A stretch of 64,000 nucleotides of DNA, taken from Membranipora membranacea. Its lineage: Eukaryota; Bryozoa; Gymnolaemata; Cheilostomatida; Membraniporidae. Of this stretch, positions 1-11,167 are shown piece by piece. The notes under the pieces were generated by a model, which saw nothing but the letters and a program-made list of their open reading frames with translations, was not told the DNA's origin and made no database searches. The stretch spans positions 10,187,501-10,251,500 of the forward strand of contig OU612070.1 of the NCBI GenBank assembly GCA_914767715.1, read 5' to 3'. Numbering within the stretch: the stretch's first letter is position 1; the number at the start of each line of letters is the position of its first letter. The position numbers were made by a program, and so were the translations under genes.

Positions 1-1594
1 CTGGTTATATGTGAGAAAAATAATAGCATTATATTGTTTTATGCTATTCCACAGCTGCATAATTATTTTCTAAACAAACTTGAGGCACCCTTTGTCAAGC
101 AGCCGAAGTTTAAAAAATTGTATCAATCATAAAACTAGAAATGCGCAAAGAAACACTGCCCTTCATATTTCCCTTTCGTCTCGATGCGTCACAGAACACT
201 TTTTATTTATTTATTATAATCATCTGATATGCACCCCAAATGTGGATTAAAATACATTTGTGCAAATAATGTTAGACTGTCAAATCTTTGACTTGTCGTA
301 CAGTTGATTGTTGATTAGCTCTCCGCCAGATGATCAAGGACTGGTCCACAGATGGGGGAGGGGAAGTCTGCATGGTAAGCCTTTTAATGCAGCCACTAGC
401 AAAGCCATAGTTCCTGATTTTGGGCTTGGTGTGGGTGGGGGTAGGGGGTGGGAAGGATGGAAGCTCTATTTGCTTTGCAGTTGCGAATTTGGCTGCACAT
501 ACACTTTTAACTGCCAATGTTGGATCATTCATCATACCTGAAACACTTTCTGATTGGTTGGGTCATGTAAAGATACGCATCAGCTTTACAAAAACAAACT
601 AAAATTCATTATGTAACCAGCCTAAGCTGGAGACTCGTTTCAACTCCAGACAAGTTGTCACTGCTCTCATCTGCAGGATTAGGTTCAGTCCAATTTCAGG
701 GGACAATAGAGTGATTTACTCTTCAAACAGGGGATCCAGGGTGCAGTATTGTGTCGAGGAGTGTACTTGTTGCAGCTTCTGGCCACCTCCCAACATCTTT
801 ATGGGGCGTTGGCTGTCCGTGATTGGTCTGGGGGGATTTGGGCCCGCCCTGGTCTTTGTGTTGGTGTGTTCCCTGTATATCTGACAAAACTTATCCTGGT
901 TCAGTGTAATTTTACATGTGAAAGAAGGCAGTGCACTTTATTATGAACTCAGATCAGTTAGATCAAGATATTATTATATACAAAAGCAGTTTAGAGGAAA
1001 AAGGCAAAAGGTATGAATATTAACCTTATCATTTTATTATAACATGCATTCCTCATTCAAGGATTAATTATATTATACATACCTTGAATTGTGTTAAAGG
1101 CTTAATCTGACACCTTATTATTGTAAATTTTGGAAATAATACTTTATTTTAAAAGCTGTAAGTAAGAGTATAAAGTTGACTTTTTGAGAACTGTGTTATG
1201 CGTTTATATAACATAGTCATATAGTCATTGTTCGTGTAAATCTTTTATAGATTTCACGGTGTGAATCTCGGTAAAGCTCGACAATAAATGTTATAAATTG
1301 TACGACAAAAGTCCAAGTTCCATCAGTAAAAATCCCAAGTCACATAATCCCCTAAGCTGAAAGTCTAACGATAGGGAATCGTTAAAGGTCATATTGACAC
1401 ATTTCAAAGCAACATGCCAACAATATGTTCCAACCAATCAGAAAGTGTTAGGGGTATGATAAATGATCCAACTTTGGCAGTTAAAAGTGTATGTGCAGCC
1501 AAATTCCTCATACGCCTCCGCGCTATGTAAACTAAAAGTTCTATTTATGGAAATTTAGTCCCTAACCACTATCCCTGGATAGCGTCAGTTAAAT
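1..1594. repeat. Repeat-derived intergenic block with an inverted-repeat insertion
   Basis: I see no gene here. About 10-405 and 1505-1594 match, in order, 59345-59735 and 59785-59875, so the flanks belong to the duplicated block. The stretch between them is absent from that second version. It carries inverted arms of about 75 bp at 485-561 and 1430-1505, both built around a motif reading GAATTTGGCTGCACATACAC. This looks like a degraded non-autonomous DNA transposon. I could not define exact ends or a target duplication. Confidence 0.5.
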
Positions 1595-2266
1595 CCATAG
1601 AGTTATTATATACTCTAGAGTGGACAATACAGTGCTAAAAACGTCCTACTTAATTATTGCGAAATCCATGACACAACACAATCTGGTTGTGCATGGCTAG
1701 TGCCTGTATCATATAACTTATCATTGAGAATATACGTATTGAGTATCAAAATTTAGATTTTTAGAGCGCTTAGATCCATTTTTCCGGAAATTTTTTTATG
1801 TGACACTATGTGGATCACTTGCAGGTATTCTCACTTTCAATTATATGATGCAACAAAATCTGGTTGTGCGTGGATGGTGCATGAATCATTGACTTTATCA
1901 TTGAAAATATTAGAATTTGACATACAAATTTAGTTTATGGCGCACTTACAGCCATTTTTTTCAGAGAATCTCACATGTAACATCATTTACATCACCTGCA
2001 GGTATTTTCTCTTCCAGTCAGTATAAAAATTTTCTTATTCTCCCATTAAAATAAGCCAAATATAAACCGCAAACACATGAGCCTTAATTGCCATGGCAGG
2101 GCTAGCAGCTGTTATCTGCCATGAGTCAATTCGGACAAGCATGTATCTTGAGTCGTCCATTCGACGTTTTTTTGATACTCCGCGACTCAGCAGAAGAGCT
2201 TATGTATTTATTGATTTAAACTGCTGTGTTGCCGTGAATAGTTTCGGCAAAAAATAAATGGCCACC

Positions 2267-2312
<46 letters not shown>

Positions 2313-3033
2313 AAGAGGGAATTAGGAGCTTTAAATGACATAGCCAAACCAAAACCCGAGATCTTCAAGCTGAAAATGATTTAACCACGGGTTACTTGTA
2401 CACCTTGTATAATTGGAAGTCATAATAGCAGACAGATAAAATGAACTCACTGAGGGTGTAACATTTTAGTCAGAGAGACAAAGTTTAATGCCTGGCAACT
2501 GGCAGAAAACAGCTAGCCCTGTCATTGCGACTTAAGCTCATGTGTTTGCGGTTTATATTTGGCTTATTTTAATGGGAGAATAAGAAATTTTTTTATACTG
2601 ACTGGGAGAGAAAATACCTGCAGGTGATGTAAATGGTGCTACATGTGAGATTCTCTGAAAAAATGGCTATAAGTGTTCCATAAATTAAATTTGTATGTCA
2701 AATTCCAATATTTTCAATGATAAGGTCAATGATTCATGCGCTATCCACGCACAACCAGATTTTTTTGCGTCATAGAATTGAAAGTGAGAATACCTGCAAG
2801 TGATCCACATAGTGTCACATAAAAAAATTCCCGAAAAATGGCTCTAAGTGCTCTAAAAATCTAAATTTCCATACTCAATACGTATATTCTCAATGATAAG
2901 TTATATGATACAGGCACTAGCCATGCACAACCAGATTGTGTTGTGTCATGGATTTTGCAATAATTAAGTAGGACAAAAACTGATGCTATTTTTGTACACA
3001 TTGTCCACTCCAGAGTACATAATAACTCTATGG
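1595..3033. mobile_element. Long-TIR foldback DNA transposon, non-autonomous
   Basis: This is a 1.44-kb element with very long inverted arms: about 1595-2110 pairs with 2510-3033 in reverse complement. The ends are CCATAGAG and CTCTATGG. It is flanked by the 6-bp direct repeat TTAAAT at 1589-1594 and 3034-3039. The duplicated block near 59870 has the uninterrupted site with one TTAAAT, which confirms insertion and boundaries. Each arm contains two diverged sub-repeats of roughly 220 bp. The 400-bp core has no open frame and holds a C homopolymer of about 44 bases at 2268-2311. No transposase is visible and the superfamily is unresolved; TTAA within the target recalls piggyBac or Kolobok, but six bases are duplicated. 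Confidence 0.85.
2268..2311 (+). repeat. Poly-C homopolymer
   Basis: A run of about 44 uninterrupted C residues lies in the core of the foldback element. Real tracts this long are rare in AT-rich animal DNA, and the length may be an assembly or sequencing estimate. Confidence 0.9.
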
Positions 3034-3039
3034 TTAAAT

Positions 3040-4015
3040 CTGAGAGGCCGAGGACTTTGTACATCCCTGTGAAGGCAATGAACTAGGGGTTTAGTTCATT
3101 GGTGTGGGCACTGTTATGTATTACAGTTTTGTTATTATTCTTTAGTAGTTTCACTTAATAAAGTGAAAGTCTTTTATGTTATCTATTACTTGATTGGTAT
3201 TTCATTATTGTAAAGGCTCTTTTTATTGGCCTATTTTAATCATTCGTCTGTTTCCTTTTTGTTAGTTGTATATTAGATGTTAAACAAAGAATGCTTTGTT
3301 TAATAAGTTAAGAATAAATAGACGTGTTAGCTTAGGGTTTTAAAGCTAGCACAACCAAATCTATGTCCAATCCATGTAAAGCTCAGGCATTGGCTGTGTA
3401 GAATACATCAAGCGCAATCTAAGGCTAGTGTAAATATTTAGGCTGAGTTTAACATTGGTTGCCTAGCTAATGAAATTTTGTGTGACTTGGTGACCTGATA
3501 GCATTTAACTGACAGACTGCTGTCTCCTAGTACTTAACTATCATCTCGTCTACACACATCGTGAACATCGCTGCTTTCTCAAGGAAGCTTTGCGTCAGAT
3601 TTTGTGATTGAAGACTATATAGATGCTGATCTTGTCTAACAGATTCTACTTGATCTACGAATAAAACCGTGCTGTCAAAGTGTGTTCCCAGGGTAGACTT
3701 CAAACTCCTTCATCTGGGATAAACAAAATATTCATATGGAGGGTCACAGGACATTATCACAGTTATAGAATTACAGTCAGTCAGTGAGGACCCAAATCAC
3801 CATCAGGTAATCGGACTTGTGTGTACTCAACCGATCACTGATCAGAAGAATGCAGTGACCTTGAGCTACCATCTGTATTAAAGTCCAGACCGTACTAGCT
3901 ACCTGCTAACTGATTATTAAATGGTGATTGTCTCCACGCTCTCCTGCATCATCATGAGAACTTATGTCTCCAAATTGATATTTGAACTAGGTTACTGCAG
4001 TAGGGTCTAGGGTGT
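3040..4015. repeat. Duplicated block X, upstream of NTase-TPR copy A
   Basis: This sequence recurs twice to the right, at 59880-60457 and 61880-62500, and in each copy lies upstream of (or in the duplicated unit with) an NTase-TPR gene. A conserved splice-donor-like site follows CACCATCAG at about 3806 (GTAATC here, GTAAGT in the other two copies). The short frame before it contains stops, so if it is an exon it is an untranslated 5' exon. No coding region is visible. Confidence 0.5.
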
Positions 4016-4285
4016 CACTGTGCAAAATCGATTCCTATTCAGAGCTTATTCCATGCGGGATAATGATTGTATAAATTATAGATGAAGTTATACCTACATT
4101 GTATAATTACAATTGAATTGAATAAGTTGTCTACTTATACCATCCATTGAATAATTATAGTTGCATTATTTTGCCAGGAATGCGGTATAATCAATGTATA
4201 AAGTGGAATAATGAAGGTATAAACATGATTATTCAGACTTATGCCCAATGTATAATCATTGAATAGGAACTGATTTTGCACAGTG
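4016..4285. mobile_element. CACTA-like MITE with 3-bp target duplication
   Basis: A 270-bp insertion begins CACTGTGCAAAATC and ends with the reverse complement, GATTTTGCACAGTG. It is flanked by the direct repeat TGT (4013-4015 and 4286-4288). The paralogous block at about 62496-62505 reads straight through with one TGT, the empty site. Termini beginning CACTG with a 3-bp duplication are typical of the EnSpm/CACTA superfamily. The interior is AT-rich and has no open frame. Confidence 0.8.
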
Positions 4286-4982
4286 TGTCAGTGGGCTCAA
4301 TTTGAGCCACTTTCCAGCTGCATTTTGTTTAAGGGCGGCATATAGCAGAACGAATCTTACATTGACTGAGTATTTCTGCATAGGTGAAGAAGTTGAGAGA
4401 CAACCCATAAATATTCTAAATATAGGTTTGTGAATGTGTAACATGGAAAATCAAGTTGCATTCTGTTGACAAAAAAAATACTGCCATGTGAACAACGCTG
4501 AGGTACGATGCCTGACTTTGACCATGTAGCTGAGGCTTTGCCAACAAGGTTCTACTCCATGATCATACACACCTAAAATAACGCCTTGATGAAATTAATA
4601 GTGTATTTTGGCTGAACTATTTTATTCATTGGTGTTAGATAACTAAATGTTCATTAGGTCTGCTGGTTTGATCTGGCATATTTCCAAAACAGATTTTGAT
4701 TTATTAATATGTAATATAAGTTAAATCGGCCAGCAGGAGCTACAAATGTTTATTCATTGTAATATTATAATGACTCTATTACTCAGAGTCTGTGCTATCA
4801 ATCTGTCAGACAAAGTCCGCCAATATAAACTCGCCACGGCCTACATACAATTTTCGGTATCGCTCCAGTGATGTAAAACTGTTGTGCATTGTCTCCAAAG
4901 CGCTGCTCGGACAAGAACCTTCACTTCAAGTAGATATTGAGTCACCTAGAGTCCTAGACTAACTGTTCACATTCTTTTTCAG

Positions 4983-7900
4983 GTATCAGCAATATCCATA
5001 GCCGACCCAGCTTATCTGTGGCATCAGCTGCCGAGATCGTTCAGAGAGAAACTGTTGTGGCAGCCATGCAATCAGTCAGTAAATTGACAGAGCAGCAGGA
5101 AGACCTCCAGCCAGAAACATCAAACAAGGTGGCGAGTGAAAAAAGTAAGTCCAGCATCATAACACTTAATAGAATTAATCTTGATGTGTATTATTTCTCT
5201 GGGCATATCTTTCTGAGCATAGCTTGTTTATGTCATGTGTTCTCAATTGTGTATGATATATGTAGATGTACTATCCCTTTAATGTCCACTCTAGGCATCT
5301 AGCATCCACAAATGCAAATTGATTACTATAACTGAGTGACAACAATATATAAACTCACGCATCCAGCGTACAATCAACAAAGCTCATCTAAAACCGAAAG
5401 AAAATATTCTTGACGCTTGAGGCAAAGTAATATAGGACATAAATAAACATGGAAGTCGCCTTATGTAGTTTGCGGGGGGGGGGGGGGGCCCCAAACACAC
5501 TAAGTTTTATAATTAGCTGTATCATTCTATCCATTTGTGGTTACAGAGATCAGAGAAGAGAAGGTGCCCATCAAACCTTCTGATGAAGTATCAAAAAGTC
5601 ACAACAAAGAATCATTGACAGTGGCAGCAAACAAAGACGTCACGCCACCTATCCAAGGTGGGTTTACCAGACTCTCCGCATAACTTGTTATTGCCAAATT
5701 AAATATGTGCACCCCTTTGCCGTTGTCGAGTTATTAAATATGGCATGTAAAAGTTAGGTCCAGCTTTTTTTTGGAAGCTTGCATTGTGAACTACCTTTCA
5801 GCAAGGTAAGAAGAGATGAGTTAAAGTCATCCTTGAGCTGCTTATTTTGGAGATTAGTCAAGTTGCGATTTTCGACTTAACTTGTTGTATATATGTGACT
5901 TGTTAGGCCTCTTAGTCTGTTGAAAAGTATCAATTGGTGAGACATAGCTATATAGCAGATACAACTTGGATTTATTGACTATAATATCTTGGAACAATAC
6001 CTGCAATATCAACATTCTTCTGTGTTTATGCAGAGTTTTTTGCTGATGTCACATAAGCAGACAACTCCGCAAAAATATTCTAAACATATAAAAACACAAC
6101 TATATAAAATGTAGTTGTGGTTTTTCCAGGGAGTTTGGGTTTTACATACTTAGAATGTTTGCGGTTAGTATCTTCTATAGATAGATCATATGATGAACCA
6201 TCTATTAAAAATTGAGACTCAAAATCCGAAGTGCTGCACAAAAACAGAATCTCAATCTCAATTATAATACCGATAACAACTTTTCTAGCTGTAATAAGGT
6301 GACCTGCTTTTAAAAAGTTGTCCTGTTATGTTCTTGGCAGCTTTCCAATAGTGTATACTATGTTGATATGTTGTCATCAACTTTGGGCATGCATCATGCT
6401 ATGTTTCTCTTGTTCAGCATGGTGGAACACAGTTTTTTCTAACACTTCTGTGAACGGACGGGGCAACTACTATCATCACAAATTTAACTCTATTGGTAAG
6501 AAAAGATGTCCTAGCGAGGGTAGGGTTGATGATACTTTGGTATCTAGAAAAGCACCATTTTATTGACAACACAGATGAATTTTGTATTGGCAGACAGTAA
6601 TCACAATGACTCAGCACAGATGAATTCTTTAGGGGAAAAGACTCACAGACAAAGTCTGTGGCTGAATCTTCACCTGTCTCTGTGATACTAACCTTTTGCT
6701 ACTCTCCTAGTCCTTGCCGGAGTGAGGACTTGAAAAATCAGCTTTGTATTGCTTTTCTTCTTTTCACAGATTTTGAGGAGCGATACATCATAGAGTTCAA
6801 ACGTGATTATTATCTGAACACTAAGTATGATTTGGATGTACAAGTACCACATATTGGACGCCTGGCAGATCACTACAGAAAACGGTACTCGAGCACTAAA
6901 CACTGGGCAGATTGTGTAAAGGTATGTCAAGATAGACATTACCCGCTACAATGACATTTGATATATCTATTTAGACGTAATATATACATGTATGAACACA
7001 TATATACATCCCGGTAAAGGCGATGAGACAATTTTTTTTTCATATATACGTATATATATATTTATATATGTGTATGTCATGATCAATCTCGTAGATCTGT
7101 ATAATGAGTAAGCGGTGAAGCAACAAGAAAATCAAATATAATCTCTAAAGTTTGCAGGGCAAAATCACCATGCATCTCTCATTGTATACTTACATTTTTT
7201 GACACCATGAAAAATCTCCATTAATTCCGAAAATGTGTTGGGCAGAAAGGTAGTTTCTATTGTACGCCATTGTGTTGTAATGTGTTGCATTGATGAGCCT
7301 TAATGGGACAACATTTGGTTTTACTCTCATTTTTTATACTTCATGAGAGTATTTACGCCCACACCGCCCATAGCAATAAATATTTACGATTTTCTGTTAA
7401 AATAAATGGGAAGGACGTAAGATGAGAAAGGTTGAAGCAGAAGCCATCAGTCAATTTTGGGAATGACTAATCACTAACTTCAAATTTAAGTTATGAGTTT
7501 TGCATTGTAGGCACATGCTCTGTACTATTCTGCAGCAGTTCGTACAACAGCCTGTCTTGATACCAACACCGACGTCAACACCGACGCCTACACCGACACT
7601 GATACCCGCACCAACACCAACGCCAGCACCGACCCCAACGACAACGCCAGCACCGACCCCAACGACAACGCCAGCAGCAACACCGACGCCAACATCAACA
7701 TCAACACCGAGGCCAACACTGATGCCAACACCGAGGCCAACCAGGATGCCAACCACGACACTGAACGACATGATAAAAGGGGCTGTACTCAAAGAGCTTT
7801 TGAAATTCAACAAAGCTACTGGGGAAACTGGTCTAAGGTGACTTACAAGAAACAGAGACAGATAACCACTAACCTCAAAAAACAGCTGCATGAAGTCAGA

Positions 7901-10537
7901 ACAAAATGTGAAGACAGTCTTAGCCAAATATCTGTTGAAAACATTAACTCGGATGATTCTTCAGCTGGCAAAACACTTTTTACGAATCTGATGCAGAGTG
8001 CATCACTTGACTGCTCAGCCAATATGATAGGTTTTGCGGCGGAGGTTATGAAACAGTCTGTACAACTGCTGGAAAAGGAATCTCCCTGTGATTTTTGTGT
8101 TCTTGCTATCGGTTCACTAGCAAAGGGTGAAGCCACTCCATATTCTGATCTAGAGTATTTGATTCTGATAGAGGAGAGGACTCCTGAGAGTGAGGAGTAC
8201 TTTGAGAAGCTAGCAGTAACTAGTTATTTCCTTATCAACAGTTTAGGGGAGACAACTTTGAAGTATATGGACATCACAGAATTGAGTGGTTGGTTTCACG
8301 ACTGTGCCCAAAGTGGGTTCAAGATAGACGGGCTGCAAGAGGAAGCTGGGAACATCCCAACAGGGAATGGACGTAAAGAAACTAAAAATCGATTTATAGC
8401 TACAGCATCAGAGCTCGCGCTTACACATGCAGATATTCTAAACAACCCGGACAAGGAAAAGGCATTGAAAGGGGATCTGACAGCAATGCTGAAATTCACA
8501 CAAGTCATCTACCATTATCAGAAATCACCCAAGAATGTGTATGATGAGTTTCTGCAGTTGGTTAGGAAACAGCCAATCCCTGTACAGCGTAAACAGATCA
8601 ACATCGAAATGCTGGGGGCCGACACAAAAAAGTTCAATTTCATGCCTGACAAAAAGGTAGCTGACAGAGGGTTCACCGTTGACGTGAAAAAAGAACTGTT
8701 CCGTTTTCCCTCAATCCTTTTGCTGGATTTGGCCATTGTATTTGACTGTTCGGATGAGAATGCATGGTTGACTGCTGATAAACTCCACTCCGAAGGACAC
8801 ATATCACATCATGTAAATGAGTGTCTCAAATTCATGTTAGCTTGTGCTTGTTATATACGCCTCTCCGCATACCTCCATCACGATTCTCACAATGACAGAG
8901 TGTCAGTAGCACCTAAATCATTCACACTACAACGAGAAGCTGATCAGAGAGAAAGCGCATTGCACAACATGAAATGGTTCATTCCAGGTGGACTGTACAT
9001 CTCATTATGTGAAGTGTCAATGCCTATCAAGCAAGCATTATGTGTTGCCATATCGAACCCTGATCAATCACACTTTGATAAGAGCTTGAACTCAATAGAA
9101 ATTTCTGACAATCACAGGATATTCACGTTTATTGCTCTATACAGTGCTGGCAGGTACATGGATGGGTTGGGTATCTTGGAGCCTCAAAATGACATCAGGA
9201 AATTTCCAGATCCACCGACTGTGCTGGCTCTGTTTGGTGCACGTTTTGATCCGAATTGGGTATTAGAAACAGTCACAGACTTGCTTTTGCAGTGCTCACA
9301 CTACGGAAAAGCCTTAAAGTTTGCTTTATATATCGACGGTAAAGAATCAAGCCAGGAAAGTAAGCTAAGGTTAGGAAGATGCTATCTGAAGCGTGGGCAA
9401 TATGCTGAAGCATTAGATGTTGTGTCACCATTGGAAGGGAAGAAAGTGGCTGATGCACTCTTGTTTTCAGGCACTGCAAATAAATGTGCAGGAAATTTAA
9501 AAATGGCGGAGGATCAATTAGTACAAGCTTTACAGATTTATTACGATGAAGCATCGGAGGAAAAGCTTTATGACTACTATGGAACTCAGATACCCAATAC
9601 TCCAACATCACAGCGGGATGTCCTGAAACCGGATCTGATAAAGTGTACAGCTGAGCGCAGGTTGAACCTAATACGCTGCGCTTCACCAAATATAATTGAG
9701 TGTTTAGTGGAACTAAGCAGTATCTATTACAGAGGTAAAAGCTATCAACTCCGTAACAACTATGACAAGAAGATAAATAAACTAGTACTTCAGGTTTATG
9801 GACCATATGCATTAGTAAAAGCTGCAATCAGACAACACCACAGTCAAGCAGTTGACTATCATTGCATACAAAACTATGAGCTGTCAGAGGAAAATTACCA
9901 GAAGGCGTTGTCACTTTACAAAGAAATGTATGGTAGCGAAAAGAATCATGAGGACATAGCTAAAGTACTAAAAAATCTAGGTGTCATGTACTATAACACA
10001 AAGGAATACAGTAAGGCCGAGAATTATTATCTACAATCACTCTCAATGTACAGACAGATACATGGAGAGGACAGTAATCATGAGGACATAGCTAGCGTAC
10101 TACACAATTTAGGTATCATGTACAACGACGCAAAAGAATACACTAAGGCCGAGGATAATAATCTACAATCACTCGCAATGTACAGACAGATACATGGAGA
10201 GGACAGTAATCATGAGGACATAGCTAGCGTACTACACAATTTAGGTATCATGTACTATAACTCAGAGGAATACAGTAAGGCCGAGTATCATTATCAACAA
10301 TCACTCACAATGTACAGACAGTTACATGGAGAGGACAGCAATCATGAGGACATAGCGACGGTACTGTATAATATTTATGTGAAACACAAAGCAGCAGGAG
10401 AAGTAGATGAAGCTGTAGTCAGATGTAATGAAGCCTATATGATGTTTAGAGCAGTGCAGCCTGATGATGAAGACATTCCCAAGATGAGAGACTTCCTCAT
10501 CAAACATGGTATCATCATCATTCATTTCTTTGGATAA
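4983..10537 (+). CDS. Nucleotidyltransferase-TPR protein, copy A (4 exons)
   Basis: Exons are 4983-5144, 5547-5657, 6770-6921 and 7511-10537; all junctions are GT-AG and phases match (1, 1, 0). The first exon starts in phase 1, so an upstream exon may exist; the first in-frame Met is at 5066 and would give about 1122 aa. Order: helical segment (to about residue 114), Asn/Asp/Thr-rich linker (about 130-200), a Pol-beta-fold nucleotidyltransferase domain related to the DUF294/GlnD N-terminal type with GSLAKGEATPYSDLE (Gly315-Ser316, Asp327, Glu329), a helical middle region, then TPRs (about 900-1098) whose 44-residue units share motifs such as GEDSNHEDIASVL. The active-site motif looks intact, so catalysis is plausible; the substrate is unknown. 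Introns as well as exons are nearly identical to copy B at 34994-40561. The last five codons differ from B. I see no polyadenylation signal close downstream. Confidence 0.85.
5474..5488 (+). repeat. Poly-G tract in intron 1 of copy A
   Basis: About 15 G residues followed by CCCC lie where copy B has only GCGGCCCCC (near 35485). This is one of the few length differences between otherwise near-identical introns. Confidence 0.85.
7556..7770 (+). repeat. In-frame minisatellite encoding the Asn/Asp/Thr linker
   Basis: Imperfect 6- and 12-bp units of the ACC-GAC-GCC-AAC type are tandemly repeated at the start of exon 4. Read in the frame that continues without a stop into the nucleotidyltransferase domain, they encode repeated NTD, NTDAN and TDPNDN motifs. 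The same DNA in the +1 frame gives Pro/Thr repeats and the other strand Val/Gly repeats, but those frames lead nowhere. Copy B has a version 6 bp shorter, so the frame is kept. Confidence 0.85.
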
Positions 10538-11167
10538 TGAGCTAGTCACATTGTTCTGAAAGCAATCCTAGACTAATCTGTTTGTCAAATATTAGTTTGA
10601 GAAGACATTGCCAGATTTGCCTTAAAATCCATGCAATGGATGCTATGTGTGCAATCTGCACTGTATTTCAGTGTTCCCAATACTTTGAAAGATTCCTATC
10701 ATCTTACTCTAATACGATAACTTAGACGAGAGTTCCAGGGTATAATATATAAAATATATACTATAGAAATCGCGAGCTGTTTTTGTTTTTCATTTTTTCG
10801 TGTTGGAAAACAAAAATCATACTTTGCCATCTAGATTTTGATGTCTGTCTGAGGCTGATACGCTGCTTTGTAGTGAATGTCACTGCCACTGGAAGCCAGC
10901 CTCTGGAGGGCTGCCTTTGTTGCAATGAACAATGACTGGACGCAATGCCTTTGCAAAACAAAATGAGGCTCCCATGGTCAACAAGCCAGTAGAAGCTAAG
11001 CGTACGATGTTTGATTTTTGTTTTTCAACACGAAAAATGAAAAATAGGATTTTGTTTTGGTATTTTGTTTTCGTTTTGGTACACAAAATACGAAAATCAA
11101 ATTCGGCCCTCTGAGCAAAGCAACAACCAGAGTTTCAACAGAGAAGATTGATTCTTTTATCTTTCAG
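10538..11167. other. Intergenic or intronic stretch with a short TIR element
   Basis: No gene is seen. Inverted arms of about 38 bp lie at 10785-10822 and 11009-11046, sharing the core TTTTTGTTTTTCAACACGAA on the right arm and its complement on the left, with a spacer of about 187 bp. This resembles a MITE. Homology to copy B's surroundings stops at about 10515, so this sequence is unique to this locus in the window. Confidence 0.5.

Noticed and set aside
3720-3810. ATG-containing segment before the conserved donor in block X as a coding first exon
   Set aside because: Stop codons intervene before the donor in all three block copies; at most a 5' UTR exon.
6318-6617. Frames between copy A exons 2 and 3, with acceptor and donor-like sites near 6419 and 6590
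   Set aside because: Phases of exons 2 and 3 already fit each other exactly, the segment differs between A and B by an indel, and no frame through it is consistent.
7500-7841. Pro/Thr-repeat frame on the plus strand
   Set aside because: Alternative frame of the same minisatellite. The real exon reads NTD repeats and continues in frame into the nucleotidyltransferase domain.
7451-7927. Val/Gly-repeat reading frame on the minus strand (and its counterpart at 37487-37957)
   Set aside because: It is the reverse reading of the NTD-linker minisatellite and the start of exon 4; no splice context or family supports it.
9273-9827. 184-residue minus-strand frame opposite copy A (and 39303-39857 opposite B)
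   Set aside because: Conserved only because the sense coding sequence is conserved; no independent evidence.
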